Positions 1-6,840 of a stretch of DNA of 9,645 nt are shown here, piece by piece; position 1 is the first letter of the stretch; the number at the start of each line of letters is the position of its first letter. The position numbers were made by a program, and so were the translations under genes. Source of the stretch: an uncultured Clostridium sp. (GTDB taxonomy: Bacteria > Bacillota > Clostridia > Clostridiales > Clostridiaceae); assembly GCF_937920395.1 (NCBI RefSeq), contig NZ_CALEVF010000027.1, positions 1 to 9,645 on the forward strand, written 5' to 3'. The notes beneath the pieces were generated by a model, which made no database searches, was not told where the DNA came from, and was given only the letters and a program-made list of their open reading frames with translations.

Positions 1-51
1 ACATGACTTTTAATCATGGTGTCCGGAGTTCGATTCTCCGGTAAGCCACCA
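1..51 (+). tRNA. tRNA-Lys (anticodon TTT), 5' end cut off by the window edge
   Basis: The visible part begins in the anticodon arm. Stem CATGA (2-6) pairs with TCATG (14-18) around the 7-nt loop CTTTTAA, which puts the anticodon TTT at 9-11 and reads Lys AAA/AAG codons. A 5-nt variable region follows, then the T arm CGGAG-TTCGATT-CTCCG (24-40) with its conserved TTC. The 3' acceptor strand is 41-47, the discriminator base is A48, and CCA is encoded at 49-51. The D arm and 5' acceptor strand lie outside the window. It is the last gene of its transcript, because a terminator follows directly. Confidence 0.95.
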
Positions 52-82
52 AAAAGACACTTCTTATGAAGTGTCTTTTTTT
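52..82 (+). terminator. Intrinsic terminator of the tRNA transcript
   Basis: A perfect 9-bp stem AGACACTTC (55-63) / GAAGTGTCT (68-76) closes a TTAT loop. Seven Ts run from 76 to 82, and an A tract lies upstream, so A-T pairs lengthen the stem. It starts right after the tRNA CCA end. Confidence 0.92.
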
Positions 83-126
83 ATGGCTTATATATTAATA
101 AAAAACAAATCTTCCGATATAATCCA

Positions 127-155
127 TTGAGAAAATATCATTATTAGTTTAAAAT
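127..155 (+). promoter_or_regulatory. Likely sigma-A promoter of the MscS-family gene
   Basis: TTGAGA (127-132), a 17-nt spacer and TAAAAT (150-155) give one mismatch to each consensus hexamer. Transcription would start near 162, leaving a leader of about 35 nt before the TTG start at 197. The assignment rests on sequence match only. Confidence 0.55.
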
Positions 156-196
156 GATTATATACTTAAACATAAGACAAAGGGGAGTGTGTTTGT

Positions 197-1393
197 TTGT
201 TTGAATCAATAGTAGAGGTTTTTGATAAAGAAAAAATCCAAGCTTTTTTTGGTGGATTCACATATATTAAACTTAGATACGTTGGAATAGCTATTGGAGT
301 TTTCGTACTGTTTTTATTATTGAAAAATATATTTGCGAAGTATGTATTCAAAATGATATTAAAACTTGTTAATAAAACAAAATTTAAAGCAGATACAAAA
401 ATAGTATCTGCATTTGAAAGACCGTTGATTAATTTTTTTGAAGTATTAGGAATATATTTTGCCTTTGTGATTTTACGATATGCATTACCAATACCGCTAG
501 CTTTTATAAACAGGCTTTTTAGTTCCGCCATAATAATATTAATTTCATGGGGACTCTACAATCTTACAGGAGAATCTTCTCTTTTATTTGAGAGAATGCA
601 TAAAGCATATGATATAAAAGTTGATAAAATATTATTTCCATTTATATCAAAGACATTAAGATTAATACTAATAGCATTAGCTGTTACAATAATAGCTGAA
701 AAATGGGGATATAACATTCAAGGGTTCATTGCAGGACTTGGACTAGGTGGATTGGCATTTGCACTAGCAGCTAAAGATGCCGCTGCTAATATTATTGCAG
801 GTATGTCTATAATATTAGATAAACCTTTTACTATCGGAGACTGGGTTAACAGTGATAGCTTAGAAGGTAGTATAGAAAACATTTCTTTTAGAACTACCAA
901 AATAAGAACTATTGATGAAGCATTAATAATAGTACCTAATTCAAAGTTAACTAATGAACCACTAACCAATTTTAGTAGAAGAGGTAAACGAAGAGTTAGT
1001 TTTAGTTTAGAACTTAATTATATAACATCTAGGCAAGAATTAGAGACGTTTGTCTCAAGAGTTAGAAGTATGTTAGAGAATCACCCTCAGGTTAATAAGG
1101 AAGGTATTCTTGTTAGATTTGATAAGGTAAGCACCGCTAGTTTAGATATTTTAGTATGTTATTTTGCTGATACACCAGATTTTGATGAATACTTTAGAGT
1201 AAAAGAAGATATAAACTTCGAAATAGTGGATATATTGCATCAAGAAAATATTTCAATGGCATTTCCAAGAACTAATGTGTATTTAGATGATTTACCAAAT
1301 AAAGTCGAAAATAAATATGAAAAACCATTAGATATGATTCAGAATAAAGATATATCAACAGAGAATATTGGTGAAGATAAGGATAAACAATAA
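197..1393 (+). CDS. MscS-family small-conductance mechanosensitive ion channel
   Basis: This 398-residue membrane protein should open under membrane tension and release solutes on osmotic downshock. Four hydrophobic segments are visible at about residues 28-48, 79-100, 107-124 and 154-170. They are followed by the Gly/Ala-rich pore helix (174-207) that marks MscS, containing GLGLGGLAFALAAKD and then the KPFTIGDWV stretch (209-217). The beta domain holds VPNSKLTNEPLTNFSRR, matching the VPNGxI...NxS pattern of E. coli MscS. With about 400 residues and extra N-terminal helices it resembles the longer Bacillus YhdY type rather than the 286-residue E. coli protein. The last 30 or so residues are a hydrophilic tail. 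The start is TTG, chosen because AAAGGGGAG (179-187) sits 9 nt upstream and no other in-frame start is nearby. It stands alone between a tRNA terminator and a convergent terminator. Confidence 0.93.
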   Translation: MFESIVEVFDKEKIQAFFGGFTYIKLRYVGIAIGVFVLFLLLKNIFAKYVFKMILKLVNKTKFKADTKIVSAFERPLINFFEVLGIYFAFVILRYALPIPLAFINRLFSSAIIILISWGLYNLTGESSLLFERMHKAYDIKVDKILFPFISKTLRLILIALAVTIIAEKWGYNIQGFIAGLGLGGLAFALAAKDAAANIIAGMSIILDKPFTIGDWVNSDSLEGSIENISFRTTKIRTIDEALIIVPNSKLTNEPLTNFSRRGKRRVSFSLELNYITSRQELETFVSRVRSMLENHPQVNKEGILVRFDKVSTASLDILVCYFADTPDFDEYFRVKEDINFEIVDILHQENISMAFPRTNVYLDDLPNKVENKYEKPLDMIQNKDISTENIGEDKDKQ

Positions 1394-1463
1394 GTATTAT
1401 AAAATAGAGTTTTTGAGATTATAATATCAACATAGCCTATAAGATATAGGCATATGGTAAATA

Positions 1464-1503
1464 AAAAAGGAATTAGACAAGATAATTTGTCTAATTCCTT
1501 TTT
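1464..1503. terminator. Bidirectional terminator between the convergent channel and metal-transporter genes
   Basis: A 17-bp perfect inverted repeat, 1464-1480 against 1487-1503, has the loop GATAAT. Its ends are A5 on one side and T5 on the other, so both strands read a stem followed by a T run. It lies 70 nt past the MscS-family stop and 13 nt past the stop of the minus-strand NRAMP gene, serving both. Confidence 0.92.
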
Positions 1504-1516
1504 ATATTTTATGGAT

Positions 1517-2782
1517 TTACTGTATGAAGCTTAGTAGTAGCATTATATTAAGCCCGGTTACTATAAGCCCGATAATCCAAAGAGTTATTTTATTTAGTGT
1601 ACTATTAGCATATTTGCCCATAACTTTCTTTGAAGAAGTTAAATATATCTGGAGGAATATAGTTATAGGAAGTTGTATACTTAATAACATTTGTGAGTAG
1701 ATAAGACCTTTAAAAGGATTGGTTATAAAAAATATAGCTATTGCAGCACCAATTAAAGTAATGCCTATTCCAAGTTTAGTATATATATTATTAATATCAT
1801 AATCCTTACCGAATATTCCTGCAAAAATACTTCCACCTGCCATGCCTGCAGTAACGGAGGATGAAATTCCAGCGAAAAGCAGAGCTATAGCGAAAATAAT
1901 AGATGCTGTATTTCCAAGTAGAGGTGTTAGCATCTGATGAGCCTGATTAAGTTCTGTAACATGAATTTTTTGTGCAAAGAAAGTAGTTGCTGCAATAAGG
2001 ATCATAGCACTATTTATAGCCCAGCCTACTATCATTGAAAAAAATGTATCCATAAATTCATATTTAAGTTGTTTTTTTATTACACTCTCATCTTCTAGAT
2101 TCCATTGACGACTTTGAATTACTTGTGAATGTAAAAATAGATTATGAGGCATTACGACAGCTCCAAGTACACTCATTATTATTGGAAGAGATCCACTGGG
2201 AAAGGAAGGCTTGATCCAACCTATCATAGCTTTTCCCCATTCTACATGTACAAGACTTAATTCGAATAAAAATGACAGTCCTATAAGTGAAACAAACCCA
2301 ATAATCCATTTTTCTAGTTTTCTATAAGAATTTGTATATAGTATCCATAAGATAAAAAATAGAACTAATATTGTCCCAAGCTTTAAAGGAATACCAAACA
2401 GCATATTTAAAGCAATTGCACCACCAAGGAGTTCTGCAAGGGCAGTAGATATTGCAGCTATTACAGCAGTACCAAGAACCACACGGTTGAGACTTGGTTT
2501 TAATGTGGCAGTAGATGCTTCTGATAGGCAATTACCTGTAACAATTCCAAGATGTGCAGCATTATGCTGAAGAAGAATAAGCATAATAGTTGAAAGTGTT
2601 ACCATCCAAAGGAGAGCATAGCCATACTCGCCACCAGCAGAAATGTTTGCAGCCCAGTTTCCAGGATCGATAAATCCTACTGTTACTAAAAGGCCTGGTC
2701 CTATATATCTTAAAAAATTTAAAGCTTTAAGTTTAGGTTTGCGTTCTTTTTTAAAGTAATTTTTAATAAATGATAAGTTCAA
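1517..2782 (-). CDS. mntH: NRAMP-family divalent metal (Mn2+/Fe2+) transporter, MntH-like
   Basis: This 421-residue polytopic inner-membrane protein has about eleven hydrophobic segments. The helix-1 metal motif DPGN is at residues 39-42 and the helix-6 motif A208-V-V-M-P-H-N214 is intact. In this family Asp39, Asn42, Ala208 and Met211 correspond to the metal ligands. The methionine favours transition metals over Mg2+, which separates it from the Met-less NRAMP-related magnesium transporters. It probably imports Mn2+ coupled to protons. Length fits the family. The start is TTG (2782-2780) with only a weak GGATG-like SD about 8-9 nt upstream, so the exact start is less certain. It is a single gene with its own promoter. 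I could not recognise a convincing MntR/DtxR operator or a yybP-ykoY manganese riboswitch upstream. The mntH symbol rests on motifs, not on experiment. Confidence 0.92.
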   Translation of the reverse strand: MNLSFIKNYFKKERKPKLKALNFLRYIGPGLLVTVGFIDPGNWAANISAGGEYGYALLWMVTLSTIMLILLQHNAAHLGIVTGNCLSEASTATLKPSLNRVVLGTAVIAAISTALAELLGGAIALNMLFGIPLKLGTILVLFFILWILYTNSYRKLEKWIIGFVSLIGLSFLFELSLVHVEWGKAMIGWIKPSFPSGSLPIIMSVLGAVVMPHNLFLHSQVIQSRQWNLEDESVIKKQLKYEFMDTFFSMIVGWAINSAMILIAATTFFAQKIHVTELNQAHQMLTPLLGNTASIIFAIALLFAGISSSVTAGMAGGSIFAGIFGKDYDINNIYTKLGIGITLIGAAIAIFFITNPFKGLIYSQMLLSIQLPITIFLQIYLTSSKKVMGKYANSTLNKITLWIIGLIVTGLNIMLLLSFIQ

Positions 2783-2819
2783 TATAACACATCCGTTCTA
2801 TATTATTCCTACAATATAT

Positions 2820-2847
2820 AGTATATGATAACTGCTATTTAAATCAA
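2820..2847 (-). promoter_or_regulatory. Likely promoter of the NRAMP transporter gene
   Basis: On the minus strand TTGATT (2847-2842), 16 nt and TATACT (2825-2820) make a fair sigma-A promoter about 40 nt upstream of the TTG start. An imperfect dyad, ATAGCAG...(A)TACTAT, overlaps it. It could bind a metal regulator but does not match a known MntR box well. Confidence 0.45.
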
Positions 2848-3055
2848 CAAAAAGGTACAAATAAAGAAATATTAAAGAATTCATAAAATAATTTTAAAAA
2901 GATTAAATAGACTAATATATATAAACAGTAGGTGGCAAAACTAAAAGTACAATACATGTATATAATCATTATAAACCTTAAATAGTAATAAGAAGAATAT
3001 GAATAAGAAAAAAACAAATACTATAATCATATTATATCAGAAAGGGAGTTATAAA

Positions 3056-3367
3056 TTGAAAATAAATAAATTACTAATATGTCCTAAGTGTAATGGTAAA
3101 AACTTTGAAATGAAACATGAGGCCACTTTTATTTATACATATAAAATAGATTTAGTTAATGCAAGTATAGAAGATAAAGAATCAAAGAATCTTCCATTTT
3201 TGTTTGATAATAGAGAGCAGACTTGTTTTAAGGAATTTATAGAATGTGATACCTGTGGAACAAAATATCCTTGCAAATTTGATAAATATAATCAAACAAT
3301 AGATCTTACTATAATGAAAAAAGCGATAAGATCAGATAACGTGAAAGAACCTGAATTTTTGGGATAA
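3056..3367 (+). CDS. Small putative zinc-ribbon protein of unknown function
   Basis: This 103-residue soluble protein has a CPKC knuckle at residues 9-12 and a second one, CDTC, at 64-67. Further cysteines at 57 and 73 flank the second. Paired CXXC motifs are the usual signature of a zinc ribbon, so structural Zn binding is likely. The roughly 50-residue insert between knuckles is rich in charged and aromatic residues. I do not recognise the family and propose no function. The frame is open from ATG 2999, but that codon has only a poor SD. TTG 3056, in frame at codon 20, has AAAGGGAG (3041-3048) 7 nt upstream, and the protein then begins a few residues before the first knuckle, so I prefer it. 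A TATAAT at 3022-3027 would start transcription just before this SD. No T-tailed terminator follows. Confidence 0.7.
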   Translation: MKINKLLICPKCNGKNFEMKHEATFIYTYKIDLVNASIEDKESKNLPFLFDNREQTCFKEFIECDTCGTKYPCKFDKYNQTIDLTIMKKAIRSDNVKEPEFLG

Positions 3368-3472
3368 AGTAATTATAGAGTAATACGTATCATGCACTTA
3401 CATATATAGTGTGCGAAATATACTTTTTATATTTATATTTGCATTAATGTCCCTTGATGTTAATTTGTAATA

Positions 3473-3501
3473 TTGACAAATATATTCAAGTAAACCATAA
3501 T
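3473..3501 (+). promoter_or_regulatory. Strong sigma-A promoter of the VanZ-like gene
   Basis: A perfect TTGACA (3473-3478) is separated by 17 nt from CATAAT (3496-3501), which has one mismatch to consensus. The leader to ATG 3547 is about 38 nt. This is the best-matching promoter in the window. Confidence 0.75.
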
Positions 3502-3546
3502 TAAGTTTTAAGTAATAAGCAAAATTAATAATTAAGGGGCGAATGT

Positions 3547-4017
3547 ATGCAAAAGAAAAATCTTAATTGGATTTTAGTTATAGGGTGGATGCTAGTAATA
3601 TTCATGTTTTCTAGCCAGAGAGGCAATGTATCAGATGAAAACAATAAATTTGTCATATACGTATTTAACTTACTTGGGTTAAATTTAAATAGCATATTTG
3701 GAACCTTGAGTGATTTTATAATTAGAAAAGCATCCCATTTTACTGAATATTTTATTTTATATATGTTAATATATAGAGCAATAAATAAAAGTAAAAAGGT
3801 AGATATAAAAATTTTTATTGGTACTATATTAATGGTATTTCTTTATGCATGTACCGACGAATTTCATCAAGCGTTTGTTCCAGGAAGGTCACCTGCATTT
3901 AGAGATGTAATGGTAGATACATGTGGAGGGCTTACCGCATTTCTATTTATTTATATTGTTGCATTAAAAAAAAGACCCACTTCTTCGAATAAAGATTTAA
4001 ATAAGCCTTGTAAGTAG
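3547..4017 (+). CDS. VanZ-like family membrane protein
   Basis: This 156-residue integral membrane protein has hydrophobic segments at about residues 7-21, 67-79, 89-103 and 127-141. It carries the family's conserved blocks: FSSQ (21-24) after helix 1, IRKASHFTEY (59-68), and DEFHQAFVPGR (104-114) followed by the RDVMVDTCGG stretch (119-128). VanZ of the Tn1546 glycopeptide-resistance cluster gives low-level teicoplanin resistance. Most chromosomal family members have no assigned role, and no vanHAX-type genes are nearby, so resistance should not be assumed. The ATG start has AAGGGG (3534-3539) 7 nt upstream. An ATG four bases earlier is out of frame. It has its own promoter and terminator, so it is monocistronic. 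Confidence 0.9.
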   Translation: MQKKNLNWILVIGWMLVIFMFSSQRGNVSDENNKFVIYVFNLLGLNLNSIFGTLSDFIIRKASHFTEYFILYMLIYRAINKSKKVDIKIFIGTILMVFLYACTDEFHQAFVPGRSPAFRDVMVDTCGGLTAFLFIYIVALKKRPTSSNKDLNKPCK

Positions 4018-4050
4018 CTTTTATCGGCTAAGTACAGGGTTTTTATTTTT
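4003..4050 (+). terminator. Terminator of the VanZ-like gene, overlapping its stop codon
   Basis: CCTTGTAAGTAGC (4006-4018) pairs with GCTAAGTACAGGG (4027-4039) apart from a 2x2 internal mismatch and one G-U pair. The tail 4040-4050 is eleven bases with ten Ts. The 5' arm contains the last codons and the TAG stop (4015-4017) of the gene. Confidence 0.75.
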
Positions 4051-4172
4051 AATACCAAAGTGTAACCAAGGATAATATTAAGTAAGAGCTTAATTTAATT
4101 AATTAACAAAGGTATTTTTTAGTAAGTTAAGAAAAGTTTATAAGAGTTTGAATAGTATATTTTTATTGCATT

Positions 4173-4214
4173 ATCCTAAAGATAAATTAAGTGAAAAATA
4201 AATTATCTTAGGAT
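4173..4214 (+). promoter_or_regulatory. Predicted hairpin that sequesters the ribosome binding site of the next gene
   Basis: ATCCTAAAGATAA (4173-4185) can pair with TTATCTTAGGAT (4203-4214), leaving one bulged A and a 17-nt A-rich loop. The 3' arm includes AGGAT, part of the SD AGGATGGTG (4210-4218) for the ATG at 4223. If the hairpin forms, access to the SD is reduced. There is no T tract, so it is not a terminator. The pairing is visible; regulation is inferred. Confidence 0.5.
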
Positions 4215-4222
4215 GGTGTGAA

Positions 4223-5089
4223 ATGAAAAATGCAAAAACTACTTCAATATTTATTATATTTAGTATAGCTATTGTGGTATTTTATGGTTGTAATTTTACT
4301 GCTAAAAAATTAGCAATAATTACAAAAGTAGCACCGGTGGATAAAAAAACGGCTGATGGATTTATACCGGCTTTATATGGGAATCAGTCAATGCAATCTC
4401 TAATTTATATCCCAGAAGATGACGTTATTATTTCAGGTTACAAATTATATTCTGGAACGGAAGGACTATGTACTTTGAGAAAATGGAATAGAAAAACTAA
4501 AAAACTAATAACAAATTATGATAATTTAAAGCTTTATCATTGTTCTGATATGACATACAACCCAAATACTAAAGAAATATTTATATCAACTAATACTGAT
4601 CCTCGAGCAAGGAATTACATATCTGTATATGATTATACAACTATGAAATTTAAACGTGAATTTCAATATGTTTATAAGTCCATAGTTTATGGAATTGCTT
4701 ACTCTAAGTTGCATAATCAATTTGTGTTCTATGATAATTCTGATGTCCGTATATGTGATGTCAATATGGTTTCACAATCAGTTTTTAACGTGCCCAATCT
4801 AGGTATGAATTACCAAAGCATAGAAGTTTATAAGAATTATGTTTACATTTATTACGATATAGCTATTCAAATTTATGATTTTCAAGGTAATTATATTAAA
4901 ACTTATAAAATTGATAAACTCGATGAAGGAGAGGGGATTTGCCACATAGGATATGGTAAGTTCTTAATTGGTAGAGTAATAAATACTCCTATGGCAACGG
5001 CTTCTGCTACATCGAGATTATATATATTTGATACATCACTACTGGGCACTTGTCGTAAGTTTTTAGGGAGTTATTTTACAAGGTCTTAA
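4223..5089 (+). CDS. Membrane-anchored or exported beta-propeller-like protein, probably C-terminally frameshifted
   Basis: This 288-residue protein starts with a short basic stretch and a hydrophobic segment (residues 8-22) ending in FYGC at 20-23. That could be a signal anchor or a weak lipobox with Cys23, though Phe-Tyr-Gly-Cys departs from the usual L-A/S-G/A-C. The rest should lie outside the membrane. It shows about five similar units of 40-50 residues, each with a Y/F-x-P/K/N turn, a hydrophobic strand and a W/Y/I-x-F/Y-D strand: around IYIPEDDVIISG, TYNPNTKEIFIST, AYSKLHNQFVFYD, EVYKNYVYIYYD and IGYGKFLIGRV. This is typical of a beta-propeller, but no named family or binding partner is recognisable. 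The ATG has SD AGGATGGTG. The reading frame ends at TAA 5087-5089, and a neighbouring frame continues in a protein-like way to 5153. It is flanked by terminators, hence monocistronic. Confidence 0.75.
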   Translation: MKNAKTTSIFIIFSIAIVVFYGCNFTAKKLAIITKVAPVDKKTADGFIPALYGNQSMQSLIYIPEDDVIISGYKLYSGTEGLCTLRKWNRKTKKLITNYDNLKLYHCSDMTYNPNTKEIFISTNTDPRARNYISVYDYTTMKFKREFQYVYKSIVYGIAYSKLHNQFVFYDNSDVRICDVNMVSQSVFNVPNLGMNYQSIEVYKNYVYIYYDIAIQIYDFQGNYIKTYKIDKLDEGEGICHIGYGKFLIGRVINTPMATASATSRLYIFDTSLLGTCRKFLGSYFTRS

Positions 5090-5153
5090 GTCTGTTAATG
5101 ATAGTAGAATCCAACCGTTGTTTGAATTATTTTCTATAGGTGATTTGTCATAA
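5067..5153 (+). pseudogene. Out-of-frame C-terminal extension of the beta-propeller-like gene
   Basis: From GGA 5067 the +1 frame reads 28 sense codons and ends at TAA 5151-5153. The translated end, ...QPLFELFSIGDLS, looks like real protein. Removing one G from GGG (5066-5068) joins it in frame to KFLG of the upstream protein. The same frame is closed by TAG at 5064-5066, so it is not an independent gene. It may be a true frameshift mutation, a sequencing error, or chance: a 28-codon open run in AT-rich DNA is not rare. Confidence 0.4.
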
Positions 5154-5219
5154 GACTTGAATCTCCAACAAATTTAAATTCTTTATTACTTAAATTCTTT
5201 ATGAAAATTGAAATAATTT

Positions 5220-5259
5220 AAAAGCTAATCGGATACACACTTGATTAGCTTTATTTTAT
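5220..5259 (+). terminator. Intrinsic terminator downstream of the beta-propeller-like gene
   Basis: AAAGCTAATC (5221-5230) pairs with GATTAGCTTT (5243-5252) in a 10-bp stem around a 12-nt loop. The tail ATTTTATTT follows. It lies 130 nt beyond the in-frame stop but only about 67 nt beyond the out-of-frame stop at 5153. Confidence 0.8.
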
Positions 5260-5646
5260 TTCAATCCTACTAAAAACCCAATTTAATCAAGTTATCCAAA
5301 CATTAATTACTGTGTTACGAAAATTACCTTGAAGGGATGAAAAAGGCAGGCTTTATTTACAGATAAAATGTTGGTGTAAAAATTCATTTACAGTTAAATA
5401 ATATAAAATTATGTGAATTAATGTAGAAATAAATAAATAATGAAAATTAGAGATTATTTATTTTAGTATAGTTATTGATACACTCAGTTAAAGCTAAATG
5501 TTATAATATGATATAAATGAATAATATGATTTTATATGGGTATACGAGGTAATGAGGATATTAAGGTAAAAAAACGAATAGGAGTTTTGTAGTTAAGGTA
5601 TAAAGTTATTTATAGTAAGTTAGAGAAGATAGAAAATTTTAATGGG
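5260..5646 (+). other. Gene-free AT-rich region upstream of the repeat/HEPN-like gene
   Basis: No coding frame with a start and SD is convincing here on either strand. Visible items are a short direct repeat ATTTACAG (5355-5362 and 5386-5393), each copy followed by TAAA-type sequence, and an extended -10 promoter near 5499. The leader from that promoter to the GTG start would be about 140 nt with no riboswitch pattern that I recognise. Confidence 0.5.
5499..5507 (+). promoter_or_regulatory. Extended -10 promoter candidate for the repeat/HEPN-like gene
   Basis: TGTTATAAT (5499-5507) is a perfect TGn-TATAAT extended -10 element. A TTGATA at 5475-5480 lies 21 nt upstream, too far for an ideal -35, but extended -10 promoters tolerate a poor -35. 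Transcription would start near 5514. Confidence 0.45.
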
Positions 5647-5655
5647 GTGATTTGG

Positions 5656-6825
5656 GTGGGTATATTAAAGAGAATATTTGAAAGTTTTAGAGTATATGAT
5701 GAAAAGGAATTCAATGAAAAAGGAGTTCATAGAAACGGTACTATATATGATAATAGGGGTTATAACAATAAAGGGTATGATGTAAAAGGATTTAATAAAA
5801 AAGGATTTAATAATATGAGAAAACATATAAATGGAACGTGGTATGATGCTGATGGATATGATAAATCTGGATTCAATAAAAATTCAATACATATGAATGG
5901 GACATATTTTGATGAAAATGGAATAGGGTGCGATGGGTATAATGCACATGGATTAGACAAAAATGAATATAATCGTGGTGGCTTAGATAAAGATGGATAT
6001 GATAGAGAGGGATACGATAAATTTGAATTTAATAAAAAAGGTATAGATAGGTTTGGCTATAATAAAAATGGTTATGATAAGAATGGCTTTGATAAAAATG
6101 GATATGATAAAGGCGGATATAATAATAATAGATATGATAAAGATGGCTTTAACAGCGTAGGGTATGACAAAAGAGGTTTTGATAAAAATGGGTTCGATAA
6201 AAACAAATATAATTGTAATGGTTGCGATAAAAATGGATTTAATAAATTAGGTTATGATGCTTGTGGATTTAACAGTAATGGATTTGATATAAGGGGATTA
6301 GACAAAGAAGATTACAATATGGAAGGGTATAATTTGCGAGGATTTGATAGGGCTGGATTTGATATGCAGGGATATAGTATAAGTGGGGGATATAAGAAAT
6401 TTATAGATACTTATATCAAAAAAAACATTTTATCCATGTCTCAAGACAATAGTAAATTATATAGACATGAAATAAAAGAAATTATGTTAAACATTGAAAG
6501 AGCAGAAAAAAGTGCTTCAGTAAGGGACTACATTGCTTCCATATCTCATTTAAGAAGAGCAGGAGAATTTTTTACAGTTGAATTACTTAGATATAATGGG
6601 AAAGAAGGGAAAGAAATTTTTCAATTGAATCAGTTTGAAAAAATTGGACTGCTTAAACAAGAAAACTATATAACAGTTATTGCAAGCAAAACTTTAGATA
6701 GGCTTAGAAGAGATGGAAATTCAGGCGTCCATCAAGGCAAAGCAGATAAAATAGAAACTAATAAATTATTATATGACATGAAAAAGATTGTTAACAATTG
6801 GATTGAAGATAAATATGCAATTTAA
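5656..6825 (+). CDS. Tandem five-residue-repeat protein with C-terminal DUF4145/HEPN-like domain
   Basis: I do not recognise a named gene. The 389-residue protein has two parts. After about 15 residues, residues 15-243 are almost entirely five-residue units of the form G-[YFL]-[DN]-x-x, often GYDKN or GFDKN. Of these, 31 are contiguous from residue 89 to 243, and the earlier part carries three longer H-x-NGT-x-[YF]-D variants (His25, 57, 79). Residues 244-389 are predicted helical with no aromatic repeats: HLRRAGEFFTVELLR, then LDRLRRDGNSGVHQ, then an amphipathic helix ending NNWIEDKY. That layout fits DUF4145/HEPN-like domains. Arg352-x6-His359 fits the Rx4-6H motif of HEPN ribonucleases, so RNA cleavage or nucleotide binding is possible but unproven. 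There is no signal peptide or membrane segment, so it is probably cytoplasmic. The frame is open from GTG 5647; I prefer GTG 5656 because GGGGTGAT (5644-5651) is its SD. A YdcF-family gene follows 121 nt later with no terminator visible. Confidence 0.85.
   Translation: MGILKRIFESFRVYDEKEFNEKGVHRNGTIYDNRGYNNKGYDVKGFNKKGFNNMRKHINGTWYDADGYDKSGFNKNSIHMNGTYFDENGIGCDGYNAHGLDKNEYNRGGLDKDGYDREGYDKFEFNKKGIDRFGYNKNGYDKNGFDKNGYDKGGYNNNRYDKDGFNSVGYDKRGFDKNGFDKNKYNCNGCDKNGFNKLGYDACGFNSNGFDIRGLDKEDYNMEGYNLRGFDRAGFDMQGYSISGGYKKFIDTYIKKNILSMSQDNSKLYRHEIKEIMLNIERAEKSASVRDYIASISHLRRAGEFFTVELLRYNGKEGKEIFQLNQFEKIGLLKQENYITVIASKTLDRLRRDGNSGVHQGKADKIETNKLLYDMKKIVNNWIEDKYAI
5920..6384 (+). repeat. Uninterrupted array of 31 degenerate 15-bp coding repeats
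   Basis: The run encodes 31 consecutive five-residue units without any insertion or deletion. Position 1 is Gly in all but five units, position 2 is mostly Tyr/Phe, position 3 Asp/Asn, and position 4 most often Lys. The commonest DNA unit resembles GGATATGATAAAAAT. Several near-identical units sit together around 6055-6120. Others have diverged, including Cys-containing ones near 6210-6260. Confidence 0.95.
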
Positions 6826-6840
6826 TATAAAATAAATATA

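Noticed and set aside
1..51. tRNA-Lys as an integration site for a mobile island
   Set aside because: No integrase gene and no second copy of the tRNA 3' end were found elsewhere in the window.
1435..1451. Small hairpin GCCTAT/ATAGGC after the MscS-family gene
   Set aside because: The stem is only 6 bp with no T tract, and a much stronger terminator follows at 1464-1503.
3547..4017. Glycopeptide-resistance locus
   Set aside because: Only a VanZ-like protein is present. No vanH, vanA/B, vanX or two-component regulator genes accompany it.
4051..4120. AATACC/GGTATT pairing followed by T6, as a second terminator or riboswitch
   Set aside because: The 6-bp AT-rich stem is too weak, and no known aptamer pattern could be seen in the 54-nt interior.
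5333..5364. Tiny frame starting ATGAAAAAGG in the gene-free region
   Set aside because: It has only nine codons, no properly spaced SD and no recognisable product.
5760..5960. Minus-strand open frame across the repeat region
   Set aside because: It is the complement of the Gly/Tyr/Asn-rich repeat codons and gives a low-complexity Pro/Ser product with no SD.
5656..6384. Classical Pfam pentapeptide-repeat (MfpA/Qnr-like) or RTX/RHS repeats
   Set aside because: The pentapeptide family has [DN] before the central Leu/Phe, whereas here the aromatic residue comes before Asp/Asn. The GGxGxDxLx nonapeptides of RTX and the longer YD units of RHS are absent.
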